From positions 248,001 to 312,000 of the forward strand of contig CAVVZJ010000014.1 in NCBI GenBank assembly GCA_963752755.1: a DNA stretch of 64,000 nt. The letters run 5' to 3'. Shown in pieces: positions 30,106 through 38,976 of the stretch. A model generated the notes under the pieces. The model did no database searches. It was given only the letters and a program-made list of their open reading frames with translations, and was not told where the DNA came from. A program made the position numbers and the translations under genes. The DNA is from CAVVZJ01 sp963752755 (GTDB taxonomy: Bacteria > Planctomycetota > Planctomycetia > Isosphaerales > Isosphaeraceae). Within the stretch, counting starts at the first letter, position 1, and each line of letters begins with the position of its first letter.

Positions 30106-30720
30106 ATGGCGATCGTCGTGCTCAATCCCGATGTCGAGAAGCGCCTGCTCGCGGAGCGTGAGGCCGAGGACCAGAGCCAGTACGATGAGGTCTGGGACGG
30201 AGTCTATATCATGGGCCCTCTCCCGAACGATGAGCACCAGGACATCGTGGGCGGCCTGAGCGGCGTCTTCTCGATCGTGATCCAGTGGGCGGGGCTGGGC
30301 CTGGTCCGCCCCGGAGTCAACATCAGCGACCGCGAGGCCGACTGGCTCCAGAACTACCGCGAGCCCGACGTCGCCGTCTTCCTCAACGGCACGAGGGCCC
30401 GCAACCTCGGCACCCACTGGGTCGGCGGCCCCGACTTCGCCGTCGAGATCCTCAGCCCCGGCGACTGGACCCGACGCAAGCTGCCGTTCTACGCCGACGT
30501 CGGCACTCGCGAACTGCTGCTCGTCGATCGCGACCCCTGGACGCTGGAACTCTACCGCCTGCAAGGCGGCGAGTGGACTCTCGCGGGGACTTCGACGCCC
30601 GAACGTCCCGACGAGCTGGCCAGCGCCGTGCTGCCACTGAGCTTCCGGCTCATGCCCGCGGAAGGTCGTCCGCAAATCGAGGTCGCCCACCACGACGGCC
30701 AGCAATCCTGGCGGGTCTGA
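30106..30720 (+). CDS. Uma2-family (DUF820) PD-(D/E)XK nuclease-like protein
   Basis: 204 residues, intact, 27 bp after argG. Uma2 fold: YDEVWDGVYIMGP at the N-terminus, the acidic motif REPDVAVF (about 85-92), PDFAVEILSPGDWTRRKLPF (about 108-127), which holds the E-x-L-S-P motif and lysine, then YADVGTRELLLVDRDPWTLELYR. Uma2 proteins are very numerous in Planctomycetes and Cyanobacteria; nuclease activity is predicted from the fold, and the cellular role is unknown. Nothing next to it suggests a defence system or a restriction partner. Confidence 0.85.
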   Translation: MAIVVLNPDVEKRLLAEREAEDQSQYDEVWDGVYIMGPLPNDEHQDIVGGLSGVFSIVIQWAGLGLVRPGVNISDREADWLQNYREPDVAVFLNGTRARNLGTHWVGGPDFAVEILSPGDWTRRKLPFYADVGTRELLLVDRDPWTLELYRLQGGEWTLAGTSTPERPDELASAVLPLSFRLMPAEGRPQIEVAHHDGQQSWRV

Positions 30721-30730
30721 CGATCTGCCG

Positions 30731-32101
30731 TCACTCAGGGCCATCCCCCCTACCCTCCGGATCGCCCGATTCCACCAGCCGGCGGACCCACTCCAGAGCC
30801 TCGGCCTTGCTGTTGACGACCCGCTCCAGCTGCGCCTCGCGGACCCGATCGAGCAGGGTCTTGAAGTGGGGTCCCGGCTCCAGGCCGAGGCGTTTCTGGA
30901 GGTCATGGCCGCTGACCAGAGGGGGCGGGTCGATCGGCCCCTGGGGCTGATTGCGCAAGTACCATTCGCAGTAATCGACGTGACTCGTGTCGCCGGTCGA
31001 GGCGAGGGCATCGGCGCGGTGCAAGTCGAGGAGTTCGTTGATGCCGGACTGGCTGAGGAGCCGCTTGAGCCGGGCCTCGCGGAGCGTCTTCGCCTCTCCG
31101 AGAACCTGGTGCGACTCGACCAGCCAGCAGACCCGATCCCGCTCGGCGTTCGAGAACTTGAGCGTCCGGCTCAGTTCGTCGGCGATCCGGCGACCGACGA
31201 TCTCATGGTTGTGGTAGCTGACGCGGCCGTCCTTGAGCCCCTTGGTAGCCGGCTTGCCGGCGTCGTGGAGCAACGCCGCGAAGGCCAGCGGAAAGCTCGG
31301 GGCGGCGGGCAGGCGGTCGAGCACGAGCATCGTGTGGTCCCAGAGGTCGCCGCCCGGCTGGGCGGGCTTGTTCTGCGGCAGACCCTTCATGAGCACCAGC
31401 GGCGGCAGGATCGCCTCAACGAGACCCAGCTCGAACGCCAGGTTCATCGCCCGAACCCGGCGGGGGTGGACCAGCATCTTGCGCAGCTCCTGCGCGATCC
31501 GCTCGGCCGCCACGACCCGGATCTGATCCGCCATCGCCGCCACGGCCTCGCGCGTGGCCGGTTCCAGCTCCAGGTCGAACCGGGCGGCAAACCGCACGGC
31601 GCGGAGCAATCGGAGCTTGTCCTCGGCGAATCGCTCGGCCGGCTCGCCGATGGCGCGGAGGACCCCGCGGTCCAGGTCGGCCTGACCGCCGACGAAGTCG
31701 ATCACCGAGCCGCTCAGGGGGTCGAAGAACATGCCGTTGATCGTGAAGTCCCGACGCGAGGCATCGGCCTCGGGCGTGGAGAAGACCACCGACTCGGGGT
31801 GCCGGCCATCGAGGTAAGCGCCGTCGGAGCGGAAGGTCGCGACCTCGACCTCCCCCGCCCCGCGTGGACCTCGGACCCGGACCACGCCGAAGCTCACACC
31901 CACGGGCACCGTCCGGCGGAACAGCGCCATGACCTGCTCCGGGTGCGCATCGGTCGCCACGTCGTAGTCGGCTGGCGCGCAACCTAGCAGAAGGTCGCGC
32001 ACACAGCCGCCCGCCCACAGGGCCTGGAAGCCTTCCCGTCGCAGGCGATCCACGACCTCGACGGCGAATCGACGGCGGGAATCCGGCTCAGGATCATTCA
32101 T
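30731..32101 (-). CDS. cca: CCA tRNA nucleotidyltransferase with HD domain
   Basis: 456 residues, intact. Class II head: LWAGGCVRDLLLG (about 30-42), the catalytic DYDVATDA, EVATFRSDGAYLDGRHPESV, RRDFTINGMFFDP and LRAVRFAARF. The C-terminal HD-type domain shows WDHTMLVLDRL, AALLHDAGKP and YHNHEIVGRRIADEL. It adds or repairs the 3' CCA of tRNAs; the HD domain may trim 2',3'-cyclic phosphates. Start ATG 32101 has no convincing ribosome site, but an AT-rich stretch (32102-32122) separates it from rsmD on the same strand. Confidence 0.95.
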   Translation of the reverse strand: MNDPEPDSRRRFAVEVVDRLRREGFQALWAGGCVRDLLLGCAPADYDVATDAHPEQVMALFRRTVPVGVSFGVVRVRGPRGAGEVEVATFRSDGAYLDGRHPESVVFSTPEADASRRDFTINGMFFDPLSGSVIDFVGGQADLDRGVLRAIGEPAERFAEDKLRLLRAVRFAARFDLELEPATREAVAAMADQIRVVAAERIAQELRKMLVHPRRVRAMNLAFELGLVEAILPPLVLMKGLPQNKPAQPGGDLWDHTMLVLDRLPAAPSFPLAFAALLHDAGKPATKGLKDGRVSYHNHEIVGRRIADELSRTLKFSNAERDRVCWLVESHQVLGEAKTLREARLKRLLSQSGINELLDLHRADALASTGDTSHVDYCEWYLRNQPQGPIDPPPLVSGHDLQKRLGLEPGPHFKTLLDRVREAQLERVVNSKAEALEWVRRLVESGDPEGRGDGPE

Positions 32102-32122
32102 TTTACTTATTTTTAGAATTAT

Positions 32123-32721
32123 TCAGTATTGATGAGTCATTGCATTCTCCGGCGGCTCGTCAGCCTCGCCGACGGTCCGGAAGGCCACCAGGGTTCCGCC
32201 ATAGCGGCGGACGTCCCAGGCGTCGGGATCGGGCAGGAGCTCAGGCGGGAGCCGCTCGGGGCCCTCGACCACGATCGTCGAGCCCGGGGGGACGGCGGCG
32301 AGCAGGCCCGTGAGGCCGCGGTGGAAGCGATCGGGATGGTTGCGGTACTCAGCGTAGGGCGGGTCGAGGAAAACGACGACCGGTTCGGCGTCGAGGGGGC
32401 TGTAGCCACGGAGCCAGCGGTAGACGTCGATGGGGGCGACGGTGGCGCGGTCCTCGAACCGGAGGGTGGCGATGTTGCGCCGGATCAAGGCGGCGTGATC
32501 CCGATCGCTCTCGACGAAGAGGGTCCGCTTCGCGCCCCGGCTGAGCGATTCGAGGCCGAGGGCGCCGGTACCGGCAAAGAGGTCGAAGACCTCGCGGCCC
32601 TCGACACGGTCGGCCAGGATGTTGAAGATCGACTCACGGATCCTGTCGCTGGTCGGTCGGACCTTCGGGCCCGTCGGCCCATCAATCTTGTGTCCCCGCG
32701 CAGGCCGGCGATGATCCGCAT
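32123..32721 (-). CDS. rsmD: 16S rRNA (guanine-966-N2) methyltransferase (one frameshift)
   Basis: Starts MRIIAGLRG at 32721. One shift near 32693 then gives GPTGPKVRPTSDRIRESIFN, the RsmD hallmark RPTxDRxRE. Then VFDLFAGTGALGLESLSRGA (S-adenosylmethionine site), FVESDRDHAALIRRN, and the catalytic VVFLDPPYAEY with DPPY. About 198 residues after repair. It methylates G966 of 16S rRNA. It lies just upstream of cca on the same strand. Confidence 0.9.
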
Positions 32722-33086
32722 GGTTGTCTCCCGGACACGTCGCGGTCCAAGGCCGCTGGAGCGGCGCCGATCGTTGGATGATCCTCCATTATAAGCGATC
32801 CCCCGACCGAGTCTCCTACCAGGAACGACACCCCTTCGCGCCTTGCAGTTCGGGTTGACGATCCCTCCGGATCGGGGGATACTCCCCGCTCGCAAGGACT
32901 CGCCCACCGCCCACCGACGCCCGCGACCGAGTCGGTGCGCCGAGGGCGGCCCCGACGCCTACCACGCTGAGGACTCTTCCGGGACGAGGTCGGCCGCAGC
33001 CTCGCGACGTCCGCGCGGCCAGGGAAGCTGCCGACGGACCCGCCAACGCTGGCGCGGATCGACCCCAACGCAGGACAGGGAACGTC
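32722..33086. other. Divergent intergenic region between rsmD and the HEXXH protein gene
   Basis: 365 bp without a convincing gene. It contains a near-palindrome ATCCCTCCGGATCGGGGGAT (32861-32880). Promoters for both flanking genes are expected here, but I see no clear -35/-10 pair. Confidence 0.4.
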
Positions 33087-35101
33087 ATGCTTCGCCCCCG
33101 CGCCGTGGCCGCCCCGGCCGCACTGTTCCTCGCAGCCCTCTGCGCCGTCGGTTCTCTCCCCGATCGAGCAGTCCTGGCTGACCTTCCCGAGGTGCCCGAC
33201 CAGGCCTTGGACCGAGCCCAGACGCAGCTCGACCGCAACGACGCCCGCGCCGCCGTTGCCACGCTGGAGAACGCCTTGCCGTCGGCCGACGCGACGACAC
33301 GGGCGGCGATCCTCGACCAGCTCCGCAAGTCGTACGAGCCCGCTGCCCTCCAGGCCGAGGCCGGGGGCGACACCCGTCAGGCCGCGATCTACCGCGAGAA
33401 CCTCGCGATCCTCCAGCATCGGCCAGCGACGCAACCGGTTCCGGCGAGCCAACCCGTCGCCGGAAGCTGGAGCCGCCCCCGAGTCGGCCGTCCCGTCCCC
33501 CCTCCCGCCACCCGAGGAGAGCTTCGAGACCGGCGAGAACCGGACCACTTCGCCCACGACCAGCACGACCACCGAGCCGAGCACGACCCCAGGGGGCACA
33601 GCGGCCGCCACGCCCGATCTCGTTCGAGCGGAACCCGCCAGCCCGCTCGAATCGCCAGCCGTCGAAACGCATCCTGCCAACGAACCTCAGGCCCAGGCAC
33701 CCAGAATTCTCCCGGCCTCCGGGCCAGGTGAAGGGAAGGAACCGGAAGCCGAGGAGTCAAAGCCATCGGCGACCGAGGCGGCGGCCGAGCTCGCTCGCGC
33801 GGGCCGATGAGGCGTTCCGCAAGAAGCAGTACTCCGAGGCCGGGTCCCATTACGCCGCCCTGGCCCGCGAAGGTCAGCTCCCCGAGAATCGCCGGGATGC
33901 CTGGGCGTATTGCCGACGCTTCGAGGTCGTCCGACGGATCAACGCCCCGCCCCGTTCGGCCGCGCAGTGGGCCGCCCTGGCGACCGAGATCCAGCAGATC
34001 CAGCAGCTCAGTCCCGGCAACTGGTACGACGAGTACCTCCGCAACCTCGTGGCCGAGCGGATCGGCCAGGCCCGCCGCGCCGGGGCTCGCAAGGTCGTTC
34101 TGCGCGGAGCTTCCCCGGAGGAACGGACACCCCAGGCCGTCCCGCCGACGACCCCGTCTCCCCCCGCGATCGGGACGCGTCCGAATGCCCCCGGGGCGAT
34201 CACCGTCCCGACCAGTCCTCCCAGCCCGATCGCCCCCCGACGACCGGTCACGCCCTCCGTCACGACCGCCCCTGCCCCACCCACGGCCGCGGCGCCGCCG
34301 GCTCCCAACCTCAACAGCCCGGACCTGGCGAAGTGGCAGGTACTCACCACGGCCAATTTCCGGATCTACCACGCCGACCCCGAGCTCGCTCGCCGCGTGG
34401 GTCAGATCGCCGAGGCCGCCCGCGAGGAGCAGACCCGTCGCTGGACCGGCCACCCGCCCCGGGGTGAGTGGCAACCGCCCTGCGAGATCTACCTCTACCC
34501 CGATGCCCGCATCTTCAGCCAGCGGACCGGACAGCCCGAGGACTCGCCCGGCTTCTCCACCTCGGGCCTCATGGCCGGCCGCGTCACCGCCCGCCGGATC
34601 AACCTCCGCGCCGACCATCCGAAATTGACCGAGGCCGTCCTGCCTCACGAGGTCACCCACATCATCCTCGCCGAGGTCTTCCCCGAACAGCAGATCCCGC
34701 GCTGGGCCGACGAGGGAATCGCCGTCCTCTCCGAGCCCACCGACGAGCAGAGCCTCCGCGCCGCCGACCTCGTCCGGCCCCTCAACGGCGGCCGGATCTT
34801 CTCCGTCGAACAGCTCATGCTCATGGACTACCCCGAGGGCCAGTACTGGCCGCTCTACTACGCCCAGAGTATCTCCTTGACACGCTTCCTCGTCGAGCAA
34901 TCCTCGCCCGCCCGGTTCGTCGAGTTCGTCCGCGACGCCCAGCGCAACGGAACCGAAGCCGCCCTCCAGCGGCATTACCAGATGAAGGGATACTCCGATC
35001 TGCAGGATCGCTGGCTCACCTACGCTCGCTCCTCCACCCTGGATTCCCAGGTCCGCACCGCCTCGGGAACCCCGCCCGGTGAGACGACGAGCCGGCGCTG
35101 A
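33087..35101 (+). CDS. Secreted peptidase-MA-like HEXXH protein with TPR-like N-terminus (two frameshifts)
   Basis: About 671 residues after repairs near 33465 and 33805. Signal peptide AAPAALFLAALCAVGSLPD; a helical repeat region (ALDRAQTQLDRNDARAAVAT, then DEAFRKKQYSEAGSHYAALA) split by a long Pro/Thr/Glu-rich linker; a second Pro/Ala/Thr linker (about 34130-34310); and a C-terminal gluzincin domain with LPHEVTHIILAEVFPEQQIPRWADEGIAVLSE in outline: HEVTH at about 34647-34661 and the downstream DEG. DUF1570/peptidase-MA-like. Probably periplasmic or surface-exposed; substrate unknown. The gene at the left edge of the window belongs to the same fold. Confidence 0.78.
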
Positions 35102-35211
35102 CGGGGAGCGAACCGCCGGAACATTGGCCTCCGCAGGCATCGCGATGCTCCCAGAACGGTCGGGAACCGGCATTGCGAACCGTCTCCTAACGCCGACGCC
35201 GAGGAGGCGAG

Positions 35212-35509
35212 AACCGCTTTCTTTGACCAACCGCCGACACCCGTGGCGGTCCAGGAACGATCAGGCGACGTCCCAACGACGCGCCCGGGACGCCTCCGAG
35301 ACGGCATGAGGACGCCGCGGGGACGTTTTCCACCGCGCCGAACCACGGATCACAAATCCAGAGATGGCCAGGAATTAGGAGGGGCATTTTGCCCATTGTG
35401 AAGTTCGTTCGGCGCCGGGGACGCGCCGGAGCGTCGCGACGCCTCGCCAGGATTTGGGGGACGGCCAGCCCACCGGACAGTCCGAGGAACAGGGATCAAT
35501 ATAGCACAC
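35212..35509 (+). repeat. Dispersed intergenic element, copy 2 (between convergent HEXXH gene and addA)
   Basis: Within the 485-bp gap between two genes that end towards each other. Blocks: A 35212-35227, B 35277-35292, C 35353-35358, D 35399-35424, E 35500-35509, the same order and same + orientation as copy 1. A-B, B-C and C-D distances equal those of copy 1 (65, 76, 46). The palindrome after block D is kept in its arms (GACGC at 35420, GCGTC at 35431) while its centre differs (GCCGGA instead of CCCGGG). The remaining 35102-35211 and 35510-35586 show no gene. Confidence 0.8.
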
Positions 35510-35586
35510 GACCGGTTCGGTGACCATTTTCTTACCAGGACGGCCCGACTCCAGGAGCCGAAGGGCGCGGTTCCGGGCGATCGGAA

Positions 35587-38500
35587 TCAATGGCCCGGCC
35601 CCGGCTCGCCGTTGAGCACGATATCGAGGGCAAGCTCGATCGTGTGGTCGTCGAATGCCTCCTCGCCGGTGAGCGTGAAGCCGCCCTCCCGGCCGAACCG
35701 GACGAGCCAGCCACGGGCGACCGGTTCGAGCCCCGCGGCGCGGGCGGAGAGGAGCAGGCGGAGGCGACCGAGGGCGACGGGGGCCGCGGCGTCGGCCAGG
35801 GCGATCAGGGTCCAGAATCCGGAGGCGTCGCGGTAGGCCAGCTCAAGCGTGCCTCGGCAGAGGGTCGGCTCCGAGCCGTCCGGCGGCCAGGCGAGACGCC
35901 ACTCGAAGGCGCGGCGGATCTCGCTCGATCGCCGGAGTTCTCGCCCGATCGGGCCCGGGAGCCAACCGGCCAGGCGATGCACCGCTCGCTCGATCAGGTC
36001 GGGTGTTGCCATGGGGACCAGGGCCCGCCCCACGCGCGCAGCGACGGCCGGCAGGGACGCCGGGTCGAGCGAGGCCGGATCGGCCAGGATCGCGCGGGTC
36101 AGGCGATCGAGGCGGGCGGCGGTGGGGTCGAGGCCGAGCGAGGGGTCGAGGTCCAGCACGCGGGGACGGCGACGGTTGCCGGCAGCGACCGCCGGTAATG
36201 GCTCCGCGCGGCGCGACGCCCCCCGCTCGATCGCCCGCGCGGCGGCGAGCAGGCGGGGTTGTTTCCGACGGTCCGGGGACCCGATTGGCGGCGGGGGCTC
36301 GGCGATCACCTGCACGGAGGGCGGGGACCGGTCGTCGGGCCAGGAGGCCGTGACGGCGCCGGTGGCGAGGTCGAAGCGGGAGGCGAGCAGCGTCAAGGCG
36401 GGCGACCGCGGCCTGTCGCCCGGCGCCAGGCCCGCCGACAGGATCAGGGACTCGCGGGCCCGGGTGGCAGCGACGTAGAAGAGGCGGATCGCCTCGGCGT
36501 CGTCCTCGCGACGTTCGAGCCCATCATGACAGGTCCAACCGAGGCTCCGTCCGGTGCCGGACTCGTCGGATTCGTCATCGGCGTCGGACTCTCCGGTCGG
36601 CTTCACGACCGGGCCGAGTTCGGGGTGGAACGCGACGCGGTCGTAATTCGGGTGACGGTCGCGGTTCATGTCAGGCACGACGACGATCGGGAATTCGAGC
36701 CCCTTGGCCTGGTGGATCGACATGAGCCGGACCGCCCGGCCATGCTCGTCGGTGGTGGACGCCTGCTCCTCGCGGGGCGGCTTGCGGAGATCGGCGCGGA
36801 GGCGGGCGGCGAAGTCGGCAAGCGTGTAGCCGCCCTGGGCGTCGAACCGCCGCGCCAGCCGGACAAGCTTGCGGGCGTTGGCCCGCTTGCGAGGGCCGAG
36901 GTGCTCGCCCAGGAGGGCCGCTTCGTAGCCGGAATCGACCAGCATCCGATCGAGCAAGGCAGCGATCGGAAGATGATCTTTCCACGCCCGCCAGCGCGTG
37001 AGCAGGGCGTGGGCGCGTTCGCCGCGGTGGCGATCGACGTCGGAGAGGTCGTGGATGCGGTCGCGACGCTCCAGGCCAGCGGGCAAATTGCCGGAGCCGC
37101 CGGTGACGAGCCAGTAGAGCCCCTCGTCGCTCAGGCCGAAGAACGGGCTCCGGAGCAGGCCGGCCAGGGCCACCTCGTCGAGCGGGTCCTCGATGACCGT
37201 GAGGAGGTTGCTCAGGTCCAGAACTTCCTGCTGCGCGAAGAAGGCCGAACCGCCGACAACGTAGTAATCCAGGCCCTCGGCCACGAGAGCATTTTCATAC
37301 GCCGCGGCGTCGTTGAGCGTGCGGAGCAGGAAGACGATGTCGCCCGCCTCGGCGTCGCGAACGAGCTTCCTTTGCTCGTCCCAGATCGGCCAGCCGGCTT
37401 TGAGCCGGGCGGCGAGATGACGTGCCAGCCAGCGGGCCTCGACGGTGCGGGCGGCCTCGGCGTTGAGCTTGCCGCGGTGGTCGGCCAGATCGGGGTCGAA
37501 CGCCCAGAGGAAGGCGACCGCAGGGCCGTCGGTGGGGACGAAGCCGGTCGAGCGGGGTTCGAGGCGATGCTCGGGCGCGGGGAACGGGCCGGAGAAGAGG
37601 GCGTTGACAAACGCGATCACGCCGGGTGCGCTGCGGAAGTTCTCGGTGAGGTTGAGGCGGCCGGCGTCGGGGAAGCGGTCGCGATAAAGCTGGAAGAGGT
37701 GTGGCTGGGCGCCGCGGAAGCGGTAGATCGACTGCTTCGTGTCGCCGACGAGGAAGATCCGGCCCGCGCACAACTCCGAGCCGGCGAGCAACTCCAGAAT
37801 CTCGGCCTGGACGGGGTCGGTGTCCTGGAACTCATCGACGAGCAGGACGCCGATCTCGTCCCGGAGCGCCTGGCGGACGGAATCGGGGCCATGGCGGAGG
37901 AGGTCGCGGGTGCGGTCGAGGAGGTCGTCGAAGTCGAGAGAACCGCGCTCGCCTTTGCGATCGGCGTAGATCTTCACGGCCCGCGACGCGAGGCGGGCGA
38001 ATCGGATGCCGAACTCGGCGGCCAGGGCGGTGGCGGACTCGTCGATGACGAGTTGTTCCTTGGCCTTGTCGATCCCCTTGCGGAGCGTGGTCAAGCCGTC
38101 CTTGACCGCCTCGAACACGTCGGGAGACGGCCAGTGGTCCTTGCTGCCGCCGCCGCGAACCTGGGCGTGCTCGCGGATCGCGTCGAGGAGCGTGAGGGGG
38201 TCGGCGGCGTGGGGCAACGTCGGCAGTTGCTCGCGCAGGAAGGCAATCCGCTGGTTCATAACCTTGTGCGAGCAGACGTGACGATCGAAGAGTTCGAGCC
38301 CGGGCCGGGCCGCCTCGACGACTCCGGCCAGGAGGCACGGTCGGCCCTCCCGCTCCCAGAACTCACGCCAGGCGGCGACGAGGGCGGCGGGATCGCGGCC
38401 GGCCCAGGAGGCATAGTCGCGACCGCCGCGGTCGGCGACGAGGTCGGTGATCGCCTGGCGGACGGCGGGCAGGCCGAACTCGACGGCGAGAGCGGTCAGG

Positions 38501-38976
38501 TCGTCATCCTGGGAGGCGAGCCAGTCGCGGAGGGCGTCGGCGAGGGCGGCGTCGCGGAGGGAGGGGGCCATCGTCTCCTCCATCACGGCGAATCCGGGCT
38601 CGACGCCAGCCTCGATCGAGAAGCGGCGGAGCAATTCGCCGCAGAAGGCGTGGAACGTGCCGATCGGCGCCGCTTCCAGGCCGCGGAGAACCGACCGCCA
38701 GTAAACCGGTTCGTCGCCGCTGTCGAGTCGATCACGGCAGGCGCGGCGGACGCGGTTGCGAAGCTCGCGGGCGGCCTTCTCGGTGAACGTCAAGGCGACG
38801 ATCGAGCGGAGCGGCCGGCGATCGGGTCCGTCGAGGTAGCGGAGGTAACGCTCGGTCAGGACGCGGGTCTTGCCGCAACCCGCCCCGGCGCTGAGCGCGA
38901 CGCTGGCGCCGACGACTTCAAGAGCCCTCGCCTGCTGGTCGGTCAACGCGGGCTTCACGTCCACTTCGACGCTCAT
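35587..38976 (-). CDS. addA: AddA-like UvrD-family helicase with degenerate nuclease domain
   Basis: 1129 residues, intact. Walker A SAGAGCGKT (about 29-37), LTFTEKAARELRNRV (motif Ia), GTFHAFCGELLRRF, Walker B LLVDEFQDTDPVQAEIL, VGDTKQSIYRFRGA (motif III), VRLMSIHQAKGLEFPIV (motif V) and FYVAATRARESLIL (motif VI). The C-terminal region resembles the AddA nuclease fold, but the expected catalytic Asp...Asp-x-Lys is missing: the segments read CRGTLELAYRD and LIALADA. It would therefore unwind but not cut, leaving cutting to AddB. Start ATG 38976 overlaps the addB stop (ATGA), which implies translational coupling. AddAB processes double-strand breaks for RecA. Confidence 0.9.
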   Translation of the reverse strand: MSVEVDVKPALTDQQARALEVVGASVALSAGAGCGKTRVLTERYLRYLDGPDRRPLRSIVALTFTEKAARELRNRVRRACRDRLDSGDEPVYWRSVLRGLEAAPIGTFHAFCGELLRRFSIEAGVEPGFAVMEETMAPSLRDAALADALRDWLASQDDDLTALAVEFGLPAVRQAITDLVADRGGRDYASWAGRDPAALVAAWREFWEREGRPCLLAGVVEAARPGLELFDRHVCSHKVMNQRIAFLREQLPTLPHAADPLTLLDAIREHAQVRGGGSKDHWPSPDVFEAVKDGLTTLRKGIDKAKEQLVIDESATALAAEFGIRFARLASRAVKIYADRKGERGSLDFDDLLDRTRDLLRHGPDSVRQALRDEIGVLLVDEFQDTDPVQAEILELLAGSELCAGRIFLVGDTKQSIYRFRGAQPHLFQLYRDRFPDAGRLNLTENFRSAPGVIAFVNALFSGPFPAPEHRLEPRSTGFVPTDGPAVAFLWAFDPDLADHRGKLNAEAARTVEARWLARHLAARLKAGWPIWDEQRKLVRDAEAGDIVFLLRTLNDAAAYENALVAEGLDYYVVGGSAFFAQQEVLDLSNLLTVIEDPLDEVALAGLLRSPFFGLSDEGLYWLVTGGSGNLPAGLERRDRIHDLSDVDRHRGERAHALLTRWRAWKDHLPIAALLDRMLVDSGYEAALLGEHLGPRKRANARKLVRLARRFDAQGGYTLADFAARLRADLRKPPREEQASTTDEHGRAVRLMSIHQAKGLEFPIVVVPDMNRDRHPNYDRVAFHPELGPVVKPTGESDADDESDESGTGRSLGWTCHDGLERREDDAEAIRLFYVAATRARESLILSAGLAPGDRPRSPALTLLASRFDLATGAVTASWPDDRSPPSVQVIAEPPPPIGSPDRRKQPRLLAAARAIERGASRRAEPLPAVAAGNRRRPRVLDLDPSLGLDPTAARLDRLTRAILADPASLDPASLPAVAARVGRALVPMATPDLIERAVHRLAGWLPGPIGRELRRSSEIRRAFEWRLAWPPDGSEPTLCRGTLELAYRDASGFWTLIALADAAAPVALGRLRLLLSARAAGLEPVARGWLVRFGREGGFTLTGEEAFDDHTIELALDIVLNGEPGPGH

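Noticed and set aside
29233..31011. 592-codon minus-strand frame across argG, the Uma2 gene and the cca end
   Set aside because: It spans two plus-strand genes and the gap between them with no recognisable protein.
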